Origin: Haloarchaeobius amylolyticus
Lineage (GTDB): Archaea; Halobacteriota; Halobacteria; Halobacteriales; Natrialbaceae
Assembly (NCBI RefSeq): GCF_026616195.1
Contig: NZ_JANHDH010000001.1
Span: forward strand, 248,001-312,000
Reading direction: 5' to 3'
DNA length: 64,000 bases
In this document: positions 43,730 to 52,984 of the stretch, in pieces
Layout of the letters: each line of letters begins with the position of its first letter
How positions within the stretch are numbered: position 1 is the stretch's first letter
Program-made: the position numbers and the translations under genes
The notes under the pieces: model-generated
The model's input: only the letters and a program-made list of their open reading frames with translations
Database searches by the model: none
What the model was told of the DNA's origin: nothing

Positions 43730-44056
43730 TCAGGCGTGCTTGACGTTGGACTCGCCGGCCTTGGGGTGGAACTCCCAGAAGCCACCGGAGCGCATGGCCT
43801 TGCCGACGGACTTGTGGAACGCGAGGATGTCCTCGAACTCGTCCTCGGTGACGTGCTCGAAGATGTCGGCGACGCTGACGACGCGCTCGGAGTTCAGGCG
43901 GATGGGTTCGTCGCCGTGCTCCTCGACGAAGTCGGCCGCCTGCAGGGGGAAGTCCTCGTCCTCGTCGAGCTTCTTCGCGAGGACAGCCATGCCGTACTTG
44001 CGCATCCCCTCGCTCCCCTCTTCGCCGTCGGGGTCGTGGGGCCACTGGTTGCTCAT
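43730..44056 (-). CDS. DUF5785-like haloarchaeal protein
   Basis: 108 residues from MSNQWPHDPDGEEGSEGMRK. Compact acidic helical protein (KYGMAVLAKKLDEDEDFPLQ, VVSVADIFEHVTEDEFEDIL, GGFWEFHPKAGESNV). Conserved length in haloarchaea to my recollection; function not known. No membrane segment or cysteines. Confidence 0.7.
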   Translation of the reverse strand: MSNQWPHDPDGEEGSEGMRKYGMAVLAKKLDEDEDFPLQAADFVEEHGDEPIRLNSERVVSVADIFEHVTEDEFEDILAFHKSVGKAMRSGGFWEFHPKAGESNVKHA

Positions 44057-44194
44057 ACCCGAGCCTGTGGACGGAACCCGCAAAAGGATTTCTGATGTGG
44101 TCGTCGGTCACAGGGGGCGAAAGCGTGGGGGTTCGCCCGGGCAGGGAGGCGAGCGGTCGGGATTTATGTCCGGGGGGTGACAACCACGGGAGCG

Positions 44195-45253
44195 ATGGAC
44201 ATTCGTCGCGTCGTCAGCTGGCCGCCCCTCATGGCGGCCGTCGCAGCGGTCTGTTTCTTCCTCGGCATCCGGCTGCTCGGTACGTCGACAGCCGTGCTCG
44301 CCCCGGACCTCGAACCGGTCCTCGACCGGGCCATCCGCGGTGACCTCTCCGCGGTCGGCACGAGCTGGCTCGTCTCCTACGCCGTGTTGAACGGGTCGGT
44401 GGTCGCGGCGGTGTCGGTGACCCTGTCGCACTCCGGGCTGCTCGGGGTCTCCGAGCTGTTCGGGGCCATCGCCGGGAGCCGCCTCGGCGCGTCCGGCGTC
44501 GTCATCGTCCTCGGCGTGTTCGAGTACGTCCAGAAGGAATCGTACTCGCTGCGGGACGCGACCTCCCTCGGCGTGCTCTCGGTGCTGGTCACCTTCGCGC
44601 TGTTCGTCCCCGTGACCGTCGCGGGCCTGCTCGGACACTGGCTCGGCGACCCGACCGCCGCGTTCGCCGATCGAATCCCACCTCTCGGCATCGGCGGGGA
44701 CGGCCCCGTCGCCTCGACCGTCGACGCGCTCGTCGGGCTGTTCGGGCCGCACCTCGGCGCGCTCCTCGCGGTGGCGCTGCTGTTCGGGAGCTTCCGGCTG
44801 TTCGACCGGGCGCTCACGGCGGTCGACACCGACCAGTTCCGGGAGGCCGTCGTTCCGCTGGCGCGGCGGCCCTGGGCGACGTTCCTCGTCGGGGTCGCGC
44901 TGACCACGGTGACGACGAGCGTGGCCTTCTCGGTGGGCGTGTTCGTGCCACTCTACAACCGTGACTTCTTCGAGCGCGACGAACTCGTCCCGTACCTGCT
45001 GGGCGCGAACGTCGGCACGATGAGCGACACTCTGCTGGTCGCGGCCGTGCTCGACTCCGCGGTCGGGGTGGCGACCGTCGTGCTCGTGATGGCCGCGAGC
45101 GCCCTGCTGGCGGTCCTGTTCGTGGCCGCTGGCGACCGGTTCACGGGGGGGATCGAGTCGGCGGACGAGGCGGTCCGACGCGACCCGCGGACCTACGGCT
45201 GGTTCGTCGCCGTGCTGGTGTTGCTCCCGGCGATACTGGTGCTGGTCGGCTGA
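44195..45253 (+). CDS. Na/Pi-cotransporter-like membrane protein
   Basis: 352 residues from MDIRRVVSW; the TATA-like GATTTATG at 44161-44168 is about 30 bases upstream, giving a leaderless transcript and arguing against the earlier GTG at 44177. About eight hydrophobic segments. Two similar halves: SYAVLNGSVVAAVSVTLSHS, and PYLLGANVGTMSDTLLVAAV, which resembles the GANxGTT motif of the NptA/PNaS phosphate symporters. The paired QSSS motif is not evident, so substrate and even transport are uncertain. Confidence 0.6.
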   Translation: MDIRRVVSWPPLMAAVAAVCFFLGIRLLGTSTAVLAPDLEPVLDRAIRGDLSAVGTSWLVSYAVLNGSVVAAVSVTLSHSGLLGVSELFGAIAGSRLGASGVVIVLGVFEYVQKESYSLRDATSLGVLSVLVTFALFVPVTVAGLLGHWLGDPTAAFADRIPPLGIGGDGPVASTVDALVGLFGPHLGALLAVALLFGSFRLFDRALTAVDTDQFREAVVPLARRPWATFLVGVALTTVTTSVAFSVGVFVPLYNRDFFERDELVPYLLGANVGTMSDTLLVAAVLDSAVGVATVVLVMAASALLAVLFVAAGDRFTGGIESADEAVRRDPRTYGWFVAVLVLLPAILVLVG

Positions 45254-45254
45254 C

Positions 45255-45803
45255 CTACCCCGTACACGCGATGCCCGTCTGGGTCACCGCGGTCCCGTTC
45301 ACCGCGAGGTCGATTCGCTCGACGTGTGCCGGGCAGGCGACGATGCCCCAGGCGGCGACCGCGTCGGCCCCGCCGATCCGGACCACGTAGACCGCGGCCC
45401 TGGCGGGCGCGATGTCCCTCGCTTCGACCGACCACTCGGGCTCGCCCTCGAAGACGACCCGGTCGACCGGGTCGGACTGCTCGGGCGGCGAGACGGCTCT
45501 CACCGACGACTCCGGCCCGTAGGACACCACGACGTTCTCGGAGAACGACCGCGTCTCGACGCTCCCGTTGAGGTACTCGACCCGGATGGGGCCGGCCGGC
45601 TCGCGGAACAGGTGGACACTGACGTAGACGCTCGCAGAGGAGTTCCCGGTCACGGCCACGGTGACGTTCTGGTCGCCGGTCGAGGGGGTCGAGTCGCTGC
45701 TCGGGACAGAGAGACACCCGGCGAGCACGACGAGGAGCGCGAGGGCGAGGAGGGGCGCGAGCACCCGGGGCGACCGGGCTCGCGCTGGCGATGGGACCTG
45801 CAT
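45255..45803 (-). CDS. Sec-type lipoprotein, unknown function
   Basis: 182 residues from MQVPSPARARSPRV (the GTG at 45815 is an alternative). The signal peptide APLLALALLVVLAGC ends in lipobox LAGC, with no twin arginine. Mature part beta-rich (NVTVAVTGNSSASVYVSVHL, DPVDRVVFEGEPEWSVEARD), with a Cys pair near the end (GIVACPAH, GIACTG) that could form a disulfide. Ends 1 bp after the membrane protein gene, convergent. Confidence 0.7.
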   Translation of the reverse strand: MQVPSPARARSPRVLAPLLALALLVVLAGCLSVPSSDSTPSTGDQNVTVAVTGNSSASVYVSVHLFREPAGPIRVEYLNGSVETRSFSENVVVSYGPESSVRAVSPPEQSDPVDRVVFEGEPEWSVEARDIAPARAAVYVVRIGGADAVAAWGIVACPAHVERIDLAVNGTAVTQTGIACTG

Positions 45804-45911
45804 ACGAGAGAACACGTCAGCACCGACGATGATGCTCGCGGTGGTTCTCGCGGCCTGAGAAATCTACCGGCAGCCGCGGTCGCCGGTCGGGCGAGAGACG
45901 GCCCTGGCCGG

Positions 45912-47105
45912 TCAGTCGTCGCCGCGGGCCGTCGCGGCGCCGTCCCCGTTGTCGCCGCCGGTCCCGAGCAGTTCGTCGCGGTGCTCGTCGAGCAGGGGTG
46001 CGCGACCCTGCGGGCCGGTCGGCGTCTCCGAGAACTTGATGGGGCAGCCGGCGACCGTCACGTCGCGGTCGGCGCCGGGCTGTTCCACGTCGGCGAGCAT
46101 CTCCCGGGCGTGGACGTGCGGGTCGTCGAAGATGTCGGCGGTGTCCTGCACGGGGGCGGCCGGGACCCGGCCCTCGAGAGCGTCGACGATGTCGGCCTCG
46201 GGGTGCTGGCGGGTCCAGTCGGCGATCTCCGCGCGCAGGTCGTCGCGGTTGCGCAGGCGCGAGGCCGCGTCCGGGTAGTCCGCCACGAGGTCCGGCCGGT
46301 CCATGGCGTCACACAATGCGCGCCAGTGGCCGTCCGAGAACGCCGCAATCACGACGTGGCCGTCGGCGGCCTCGAACGAGTTGTAGGGGAACAGCGTCGG
46401 GTGGGAGTTCCCCTGTCGGGTCAGCACCTCGTCGGTGTAGGAGTAGTAGTAGACGGTGCGTTCGCACATCGACACCATCGCGTCGTACATGGCGGTGTCG
46501 ACGTACTGGCCCTCGCCCGTGCGTTCGCGGTGGTGGATCGCACCGAGGATGCCGACCGCGTTCAGGACGGCGGTGAACAGGTCGCCGATGCCGGGGCCGA
46601 CCTTCGTCGGCGGGCCGTCCTCCTGCCCGGTTATCTCCATGACGCCGCCGAGCGCCTGCGCGATGAGGTCGAAGCTCGGCTGGCCCTGACGCTCGGTCTC
46701 GCCCGTGCGTGGGTCGCCGAAGCCGCGGATGGAGGAGTAGACGAGTTCGGGGTTGTGTTCCGTCAGCGTCTCGTACCCGAGGTCGTACTTCTCCATCGTG
46801 CCCGCGCGGTAGTTCTCGACGACCACGTCGGCCTCCTCGACGAGGCGGAGGAAGTCCTTGCGGTCGCGTTCGTCGCCGAAGTCGAGTTCGAGCGAGCGCT
46901 TGCCGCGGTTGACGGACTGGAAGTAGCCACCGTAGGCCTCCTCGTCCGGCCCCTCGCAGAACGGCGGGTTCGACCGGATGAGGTCGCCACCGGGGCGTTC
47001 GATCTTCACCACGTCCGCGCCCATATCGGCGAGGAGCATGGTACAGTACGGCCCGGCGAGGACCTGTGTGCAATCGATTATCCGTAGGTCCGAGAGCGCA
47101 CCCAT
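45912..47105 (-). CDS. mct: succinyl-CoA:mesaconate CoA-transferase (CaiB/BaiF family)
   Basis: 397 residues, class III CoA-transferase: DLRIIDCTQVLAGPYCTMLL, MGADVVKIERPGGDLIR, NRGKRSLELDFGDERDRKDF (catalytic Asp region), YSSIRGFGDPRTGETERQGQ, VGPGIGDLFTAVLNAVGI. In the methylaspartate cycle it activates mesaconate using succinyl-CoA. Assigned to that step because it is divergent from the other cycle genes; CaiB-type proteins elsewhere use other acids. A TATA-like TTTATCC at 47143-47149 (minus strand) lies about 40 bases upstream. Confidence 0.85.
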   Translation of the reverse strand: MGALSDLRIIDCTQVLAGPYCTMLLADMGADVVKIERPGGDLIRSNPPFCEGPDEEAYGGYFQSVNRGKRSLELDFGDERDRKDFLRLVEEADVVVENYRAGTMEKYDLGYETLTEHNPELVYSSIRGFGDPRTGETERQGQPSFDLIAQALGGVMEITGQEDGPPTKVGPGIGDLFTAVLNAVGILGAIHHRERTGEGQYVDTAMYDAMVSMCERTVYYYSYTDEVLTRQGNSHPTLFPYNSFEAADGHVVIAAFSDGHWRALCDAMDRPDLVADYPDAASRLRNRDDLRAEIADWTRQHPEADIVDALEGRVPAAPVQDTADIFDDPHVHAREMLADVEQPGADRDVTVAGCPIKFSETPTGPQGRAPLLDEHRDELLGTGGDNGDGAATARGDD

Positions 47106-47256
47106 GCCACCGGGTCCTCGTCTGCGGGGCTAAAACCTTCCGGATAAATCATGATGGTCTGGCTAGGGTCCTCAATCCTGTATAAGGTGTCTAGGGAGTA
47201 TTATCATGAAAAACCATTATCTTTAACTATCGTTCATGCAATTCGCTGAATACCAC

Positions 47257-47697
47257 ATGCCCCCGACAGTCATACTCGGTGTCATCGGCTCCGACGCACA
47301 CGTCGTCGGTATCACCATCCTCGACCAGGCCCTCTCGGCAGCAGGGTTCGAGGTCGAGAACCTCGGCGTCCAGACCTCCCAGGAGGACTTCGCCGCAGCC
47401 GCGAAAGACAACGACGCCGACGCTGTACTCGTCTCTTCCCTCTACGGGCACGCCGAGCAGGACTGCCAGGGCTTCCACGAGCTGCTCGCCCGCGAAGGGA
47501 TCGAGGCCACCACCTACATCGGTGGGAACCTCGCCGTCGGGCAGGACGACTTCGAGCAGACACGCCAGACCTTCCGCGCGCTCGGTTTCGACCGCGTCTT
47601 CGACTCGGAGACGACGCCGGAGGAGGCGATCCGCGCCCTCGAACGAGACCTCACATTCAGCACGCGCGACCGGGAGGTCGACACGGTTCAGGCCTGA
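47257..47697 (+). CDS. mamA: glutamate mutase small (B12-binding) subunit
   Basis: 146 residues from MPPTVILGVIGSD. Cobalamin-binding motif DAHVVG (Asp13, His15 as lower axial ligand, Gly18), SSLYGHAEQD and YIGGNLAVG. The S component of adenosylcobalamin-dependent glutamate mutase (EC 5.4.99.1), which shifts the carbon skeleton of glutamate to 3-methylaspartate. TATA CTTTAAC at 47221-47227 is about 30 bases upstream of this ATG; the earlier ATG at 47236 is too near to it. The following mamB gene starts 5 bases later. Confidence 0.92.
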   Translation: MPPTVILGVIGSDAHVVGITILDQALSAAGFEVENLGVQTSQEDFAAAAKDNDADAVLVSSLYGHAEQDCQGFHELLAREGIEATTYIGGNLAVGQDDFEQTRQTFRALGFDRVFDSETTPEEAIRALERDLTFSTRDREVDTVQA

Positions 47698-47702
47698 CCT
47701 AG

Positions 47703-49184
47703 ATGTTACGCGACGAACGCATTCCGGCCGAGCAGTTGCAACGCATCGACGAACGCATCCGGGACAACTGGCCCACCGGGCAGGACGTGGACTTCGAGGA
47801 GGCCATCGCCTACCACGAGTCCCTCCCCGAGCACAAGCGCTTCGCGGACGTGCTGGAGTCGGCCGACCGGCCACTGTTACAGCCACGCGCCGGCGTCCCC
47901 CGCATCGACGACCAGGTCAACCTGCTGTGCCACCTCCACGAGGACGGCGCGGCCGACCTGCTCCCGACGACCATCGACTCCTACACCCGCGACAACGAGT
48001 ACGGGAAGGCCGAGGAGGGCCTCGAGAAGGCCCGCGAAACCGACGAGGACACCCTGAACGGGTTCCCGGCGGTCAACCACGGGGTCGAAGGCTGTCGCGA
48101 GCTCATCGAGCGCGTCGACGCACCCATCGAGGTCCGTCACGGGACGCCCGACGCCCGGCTCCTGGCCGCGGTCACCTTCGCGGGCGGCTTCCAGAGCTTC
48201 GAGGGCGGTCCCATCTCGTACAACATCCCCTACACCAAGGAGCGCGACCTCGCGGAGACCATCGAGCACTGGCAGTACGTCGACCGACTGGCGGGCGCGT
48301 ACACCGAGCGCGGTGTCACCATCAACCGCGAACCCTTCGGCCCCCTGACGGGGACGCTCGTCCCGCCGAGCATCGCCATCGCCATCGGGCTGGTCGAGGG
48401 GAAGCTCGCGGCGACCCAGGGCGTCAAGAGCGTCACGCTCGGGTACGGGCAGGTCGGCAACGTCGTCCAGGACGTGGCCGCCCTGCGCGCCCTGCGCAAG
48501 CTCGGCAACGAGTACCTGCCCGACGACGTGACGGTCACGACCGTCTTCCACGAGTGGATGGGCGGCTTCCCGCCGGACGAGGCCCGGGCGAACGGCGTCA
48601 TCGGCCTCGGTGGCACCACGGCCGCCATCGCGCAGCCGGACAAGGTCATCACGAAGTCGCCACAGGAGTTCCAGGGCGTCCCGACCAAGGAGGCCAACGC
48701 GGCCGGCCTCCGGACGACCCGCCAGCTCATCGACATGGTCGTCGAGCAGGCCATCTCGCTCGACGGGGTCGACGAGGAACAGGACCTCATCGAGCGCGAG
48801 ACGCGCCAGCTCCTCACCGCCATCGAGGCCCACGGCGACGGCGACGTCGCCCAGGGCACCGTCGAGGCGTTCTCGACCGGCGCGCTGGACGTCCCCTTCG
48901 CCCCGAGCGACGCGGCCCAGAGCGCGGTCCTCCCGGCCCGCGACGACGACGGCCGGGTCCGCATCTTCGAGTGGGGCAACCTCGCCATCGAGGACGACGT
49001 CAAGGAGATCCACGCGGCCCGACTCGACACGCGCGCCGAGACCGAAGGGCGCAAGCAGTCGTTCCGGATGGTCGCCGACGACGTCGACGCCATCAGCGAC
49101 GGGAAGCTCATCGGCCGTCCGGGGACCGGGAAGGGTCGTCGTGACGGTGGCGGCCAGAACGGGGGTGAGACCCGTGCGGATTGA
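47703..49184 (+). CDS. mamB: glutamate mutase large (E) subunit
   Basis: 493 residues (family about 480). VDFEEAIAYHESLPEHKRFA, RAGVPRIDDQVNLLCHLHED, TIDSYTRDNEYGKAEEGLEK, GFPAVNHGVEGCRELIERV and HEWMGGFPPDEARANGVIGL match the catalytic TIM-barrel subunit that binds glutamate and generates the radical with coenzyme B12 from MamA. It overlaps the mal start by 11 bases. Confidence 0.93.
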   Translation: MLRDERIPAEQLQRIDERIRDNWPTGQDVDFEEAIAYHESLPEHKRFADVLESADRPLLQPRAGVPRIDDQVNLLCHLHEDGAADLLPTTIDSYTRDNEYGKAEEGLEKARETDEDTLNGFPAVNHGVEGCRELIERVDAPIEVRHGTPDARLLAAVTFAGGFQSFEGGPISYNIPYTKERDLAETIEHWQYVDRLAGAYTERGVTINREPFGPLTGTLVPPSIAIAIGLVEGKLAATQGVKSVTLGYGQVGNVVQDVAALRALRKLGNEYLPDDVTVTTVFHEWMGGFPPDEARANGVIGLGGTTAAIAQPDKVITKSPQEFQGVPTKEANAAGLRTTRQLIDMVVEQAISLDGVDEEQDLIERETRQLLTAIEAHGDGDVAQGTVEAFSTGALDVPFAPSDAAQSAVLPARDDDGRVRIFEWGNLAIEDDVKEIHAARLDTRAETEGRKQSFRMVADDVDAISDGKLIGRPGTGKGRRDGGGQNGGETRAD

Positions 49185-50442
49185 ACGGGTCCGCGCCATC
49201 CCGGCGGTCTCGGGGTTCTTCTTCGACGACCAGCGCGCCATCAAGCAGGGCGCCGAACACGACGGCTTCGCCTACACCGGCGACCCCGTCACGCCCGGCT
49301 TCGACGAGGTGCGAGAGGCAGGCGAGGCCCTCGTGGTCGAACTCGAACTCTCGGACGGCACCGTCGCCTCCGGCGACTGCTGTGCGGTCCAGTACTCCGG
49401 CGCCGGCGGGCGCGACCCGCTGTTCCGCGCCGAGACCTACCGCGAGGTCGTCGAGGGCGCGGTCGCCCGCGAGCTGCGGGGCCGGGACCCAGACGCGTTC
49501 GACGACAACGCGGCGGCCATCGAGGAACTGCCCTCTGCAGAGTCCGACGGCGACCAGCTCCACACCGCGGTCAGATACGGCGTCTCGCAGGCACTGCTGG
49601 ACGCGGCGGCCAGCGCTCGCGGTGAGACCATGACGGAGGTGCTGGCCGACTCCCTCGGGACCACCCCGGCGACCGAGCCGATTCCGGTCTTCGGGCAGTC
49701 CGGCGACGACCGCCGGGTGAACGCCGAGAAGATGATGATAAAGGGCGTCCCGGTCCTGCCGCACGGCCTGTTCAACTCGGTCGAGAAGGTCGGCGAATCT
49801 GGCGAGCGCCTCCGCGAGTACATCGCGTGGCTCGCCACCCGGGCACCGGAACTCGGGCCCGAGGGCTACGACCCGACCATCCACATCGACGTGTACGGTA
49901 TCCTCGGCGAGGTGTTCGGGGCACCCTACGACCGCGCCGAGGTGACCGACTACTTCACCACCCTCGCGGACGCCGCCGGCCCCTTCGAGCTACAGATAGA
50001 GGGGCCGATGGACGAGGGCAGCCGCGAGGCCCAGATCGACGCGATGGCCGAACTCCGGGAGGGCCTCCGCGACGACGGCGTCGGCGTCGACATCGTCGCC
50101 GACGAGTGGTGCAACACCTTCGAGGACGTTCGCGCGTTCGTCGACGCGGGTGCGGCCGACCTCGTGCAGGTGAAGACGCCCGACCTCGGCGGGGTCCAGC
50201 GCTCCGGACAGGCGGTCCGGTACTGCGAAGGTACCGACACCCGGGCGTACCTGGGTGGTACCTGCAACGAGACGGTGACCTCGGCGCGGGCCTGCGCCCA
50301 CGTGGCGCTGGCGACCGACGCGGCCCAGACCCTCGCCAAGCCCGGCATGGGCTTCGACGAGGGCTTCATGGTCGTGACCAACGAGATGCACCGGGCCCTC
50401 GCCCGGATGCAGACCGCACCCGAGGCACCGGCGGACGATTGA
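49174..50442 (+). CDS. mal: methylaspartate ammonia-lyase
   Basis: 422 residues from GTG at 49174 (VRIERVRAIPAVSGFFFDDQ). Enolase-superfamily barrel with GCCAVQYSGAGGRDPLF-like active lid, QSGDDRRVNAEKMMIKGVPV, HIDVYGILGEVFG, QIEGPMDEGSREAQID, DIVADEWCNTFEDVRAF and the catalytic Lys in DLVQVKTPDLGGVQ. It eliminates ammonia from 3-methylaspartate to give mesaconate. A second GTG 9 bases upstream is an alternative start. Confidence 0.93.
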   Translation: MRIERVRAIPAVSGFFFDDQRAIKQGAEHDGFAYTGDPVTPGFDEVREAGEALVVELELSDGTVASGDCCAVQYSGAGGRDPLFRAETYREVVEGAVARELRGRDPDAFDDNAAAIEELPSAESDGDQLHTAVRYGVSQALLDAAASARGETMTEVLADSLGTTPATEPIPVFGQSGDDRRVNAEKMMIKGVPVLPHGLFNSVEKVGESGERLREYIAWLATRAPELGPEGYDPTIHIDVYGILGEVFGAPYDRAEVTDYFTTLADAAGPFELQIEGPMDEGSREAQIDAMAELREGLRDDGVGVDIVADEWCNTFEDVRAFVDAGAADLVQVKTPDLGGVQRSGQAVRYCEGTDTRAYLGGTCNETVTSARACAHVALATDAAQTLAKPGMGFDEGFMVVTNEMHRALARMQTAPEAPADD

Positions 50443-50472
50443 CGATTCAGGAGATTCCAGTAGCAGACGACA

Positions 50473-51540
50473 ATGGATTACACGGACACAGAGACGTTCC
50501 AGACGATACTCGAACAGACGGAGACACGCGAGAAGGGCAACTGCTTCGAGGACTTCACCGAGGGCCAGACCATCGACCACGCCCCCGGCCTCACCCTCTC
50601 GAACTACGCGAACGAACTGTGGGCGAGCCAGACGCTCAACCACGACCCCATCTACTGGCGGACCGACGCCGCCCGCGAGGTGGGCTTCGAGGAACCGCCG
50701 GTCCACCCGGACTACCTCGTGGCGGCCGTGATGGGGCCGACGGTCGAGGACCTCTCGGAGAAGGGCGGCTACTTCCTCGGGCGGACGAACCTGCGGTACC
50801 ACCAGCAGGACGTGGCGCCCGGGACCGAACTCCGGGTGTCCTCGACGGTCCAGGGCAAGAAGGCCTCCTCGTCGCGGCCCGAGTACGGCATCGTGACGTG
50901 GGAGACCGAGGGCATCGACGCCGAGACCGGCGAGGCCCTGCTCAGCTACGAGCGCACGAACATGATTCCGCGACGGGAGCCGGTGGCGACCGACGGTGGG
51001 CAGGCGACCGACGGCGAGACCATGGAGGACCCCGAAGACGACGCGGGCGACGACACGCCCGCAGAGTTCGTCACCCCAGACGGCCCCTACTTCGAGGACC
51101 TACAGGCCGCCCTCGACGAGGCGGCGGACCGCGACGCCGCGGTCGCCTATCGCCACGAGCGCGGCCGGACCATGGACGACGTGCTGGTCGCCACGCTCCC
51201 CCTGATGACGCTCAACACGGCGAAGCAGCACCACAACGTCGACGTGATGGGTGACTCGCCCTCGGGCGACATCGTCGCCTACGGGGACGTGACGCGGTCG
51301 GTCGCACTCGGCCACGCACGCTCCGACGAGGCCACGTATCGAGAGATCGGCTGCGACGACGAGCGCTTCCACACGTTCGTCACGCCGGGCGACACCGTCT
51401 ACGGGTTCACCCGCGTCCTCGATGCGGGCGACGCCGACGAGACTGCCGGCACCGTGACGTTCGAGCACATCGCTTTCAACCAGCGCGACGAGCCCGTCTA
51501 CTCGGGCACCCGTCGCGCCCGAATCCAGACGAGGAACTAA
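50473..51540 (+). CDS. mch: mesaconyl-CoA hydratase
   Basis: 355 residues, two hot-dog (MaoC-like) domains: FEDFTEGQTIDHAPGLTLSN with SQTLNHDPIYWRTDAAREVG in the first half and MTLNTAKQHHNVDVMGDSPS, RTMDDVLVATLPLM in the second. It hydrates mesaconyl-C1-CoA to beta-methylmalyl-CoA. Followed by the lyase gene after one base. Confidence 0.9.
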   Translation: MDYTDTETFQTILEQTETREKGNCFEDFTEGQTIDHAPGLTLSNYANELWASQTLNHDPIYWRTDAAREVGFEEPPVHPDYLVAAVMGPTVEDLSEKGGYFLGRTNLRYHQQDVAPGTELRVSSTVQGKKASSSRPEYGIVTWETEGIDAETGEALLSYERTNMIPRREPVATDGGQATDGETMEDPEDDAGDDTPAEFVTPDGPYFEDLQAALDEAADRDAAVAYRHERGRTMDDVLVATLPLMTLNTAKQHHNVDVMGDSPSGDIVAYGDVTRSVALGHARSDEATYREIGCDDERFHTFVTPGDTVYGFTRVLDAGDADETAGTVTFEHIAFNQRDEPVYSGTRRARIQTRN

Positions 51541-51541
51541 C

Positions 51542-52582
51542 ATGACAGGACTCGCACGCACTTTCCAGACCGCACCGGCCGCCGTCCCCCGCGACAACAC
51601 GGCGAAGTATCTCGACTCCGCGCTCGGCGCGGCGGGCTTCGAAGCCCCCGACTGGCTCGTGCCCGACCTCGAGGACGGCACCGCGCCGGACATGAAGGCC
51701 GAGGCACTGGAGAACGTCGTCGACCGGCTCCCCGAGCACGCCGACGACTTCCCCGGCGAGATCTGGCCGCGCGTCCAGTGGGCCTACGACTCCGAGGCCG
51801 CCCGCGAGCAGGGCCGCGAGGAGATCCGCCGGCTCGTCGGCGAGGTCGGCGAGTACATCGACGGCGTGGTCGTCCCGAAGGTCGGCCGGCTCGAGGACGT
51901 GAAGGCGGCTGCCGGGGTCGTCGCCGAGGCCGAGCGCGAGTTCGGCTTCGAGGACGGCGCCATCGGGCTCTCGGTCATCGTCGAGACGGCTCAGGCGCGT
52001 TCCGACCTGCGTGAGATCTCGCTGTTCGGGAGCGATTCGCGCCTCGAAGGGCTGGTCTTCGGCCCGGTCGACTACACCGCCGAACTGGGGGGACGGGACA
52101 TCGGCTCCGGCCGCCCGCGGTGGGACGGCCTGCTGGAGGCCATGTCGAACGAGGCGAGCGCGAACGACCTCGTCGCCATCGGCGGCCCCTTCGACCACCT
52201 GTTCAAGGAACGCGCCGGCGTCACGTTCTACAACGCCGACGGCTACGCCGACCAGGTCGAACACGAGGCCCAGCTCGGGCTCGACGGGTCGTGGTCGCTC
52301 TACCCCAAGCAGACTGCACAGGCCAACCGCATCCACATGCCGACCACCGAGGAACTCCGGCGCGACGTCCACAAGATAGAGCAGTTCCAGGAGGCCAAGG
52401 CGGGCGGGACCGGGGCGGTCACCGTCGACGGCCAGATGGTCGACGAGGCGACGTTCAAGAACTTCGTGAACACGGTCGAGACGGTCCGCGAGATCGACGC
52501 CGCCCACCCCGACCAGACGAGCGAGATGTACGACGACACCCTGCTGGAGCGTGCCCTCACCGTGGACACGTCCTGGGAGTAG
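51542..52582 (+). CDS. HpcH/CitE-family C-C lyase, probable beta-methylmalyl-CoA lyase
   Basis: 346 residues. TIM barrel of the CitE/HpcH family: LVPDLEDGTAPDMKAEALEN (metal-binding Asp/Glu), VVVPKVGRLEDVKAAAG, IGLSVIVETAQARSDLREIS and GLVFGPVDYTAELGGRDIG. The C-terminal lid has QTAQANRIHMPTTEELRRDV. It should split beta-methylmalyl-CoA into glyoxylate and propionyl-CoA, the last dedicated step of the cycle. Malyl-CoA lyase side activity is possible. Confidence 0.88.
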   Translation: MTGLARTFQTAPAAVPRDNTAKYLDSALGAAGFEAPDWLVPDLEDGTAPDMKAEALENVVDRLPEHADDFPGEIWPRVQWAYDSEAAREQGREEIRRLVGEVGEYIDGVVVPKVGRLEDVKAAAGVVAEAEREFGFEDGAIGLSVIVETAQARSDLREISLFGSDSRLEGLVFGPVDYTAELGGRDIGSGRPRWDGLLEAMSNEASANDLVAIGGPFDHLFKERAGVTFYNADGYADQVEHEAQLGLDGSWSLYPKQTAQANRIHMPTTEELRRDVHKIEQFQEAKAGGTGAVTVDGQMVDEATFKNFVNTVETVREIDAAHPDQTSEMYDDTLLERALTVDTSWE

Positions 52583-52588
52583 CCGGAC

Positions 52589-52936
52589 TCAGTTCTCCAG
52601 CGACCGTTTGAGCAACTCGACGTTCTTCCGGTTGCCCTTCCACACCGCGTCGAAGGCGTCACCCACGATGGGTATCGCGCCGACGCTCGCGTCGATGCCG
52701 ACGTTCGCGAGCATCCGCACGAGCGTCGTCTTCGGGACGCCGGCGCGGTAGGCTTCGGCGACGATGTAGAGCGAGACCGCAGCCGACGCCGCGTCGCCGA
52801 CGCCCGGGAGCAGCCCCACGATGGGGTCGAGCCCGATGCGGATGTTCGTCCCCGGGACCCTGATGGCGTCGTCGAGCAACGAGGCGACCAGTTCGGTCCG
52901 GCGGACCGCCGGGTGTGACGCGGAGATATCTGTCAT
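52589..52936 (-). CDS. DUF4112 membrane protein
   Basis: 115 residues. IRVPGTNIRIGLDPIVGLLP, GVGDAASAAVSLYIVAEAYR and VGIDASVGAIPIVGDAFDAV match the DUF4112 family: two hydrophobic segments and the repeated (D/G)PI-VG(L/D) motif. Unknown function. Convergent with the lyase, 6 bp apart. Confidence 0.88.
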   Translation of the reverse strand: MTDISASHPAVRRTELVASLLDDAIRVPGTNIRIGLDPIVGLLPGVGDAASAAVSLYIVAEAYRAGVPKTTLVRMLANVGIDASVGAIPIVGDAFDAVWKGNRKNVELLKRSLEN

Positions 52937-52984
52937 GCTGTAGTAATCGATTCCGGTGGATAAATCTCTGTGGCTCGCCGGGGC

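Noticed and set aside
47148..47209. Shared ATCATGA motif between mct and mamA as operator
   Set aside because: Seven-base match in AT-rich promoter DNA; too short to support without conservation.
47106..47256. Cobalamin riboswitch ahead of the B12-dependent glutamate mutase
   Set aside because: Only about 150 bp, a TATA box 30 bases before mamA indicates a leaderless transcript, and no B12-box-like core is visible.
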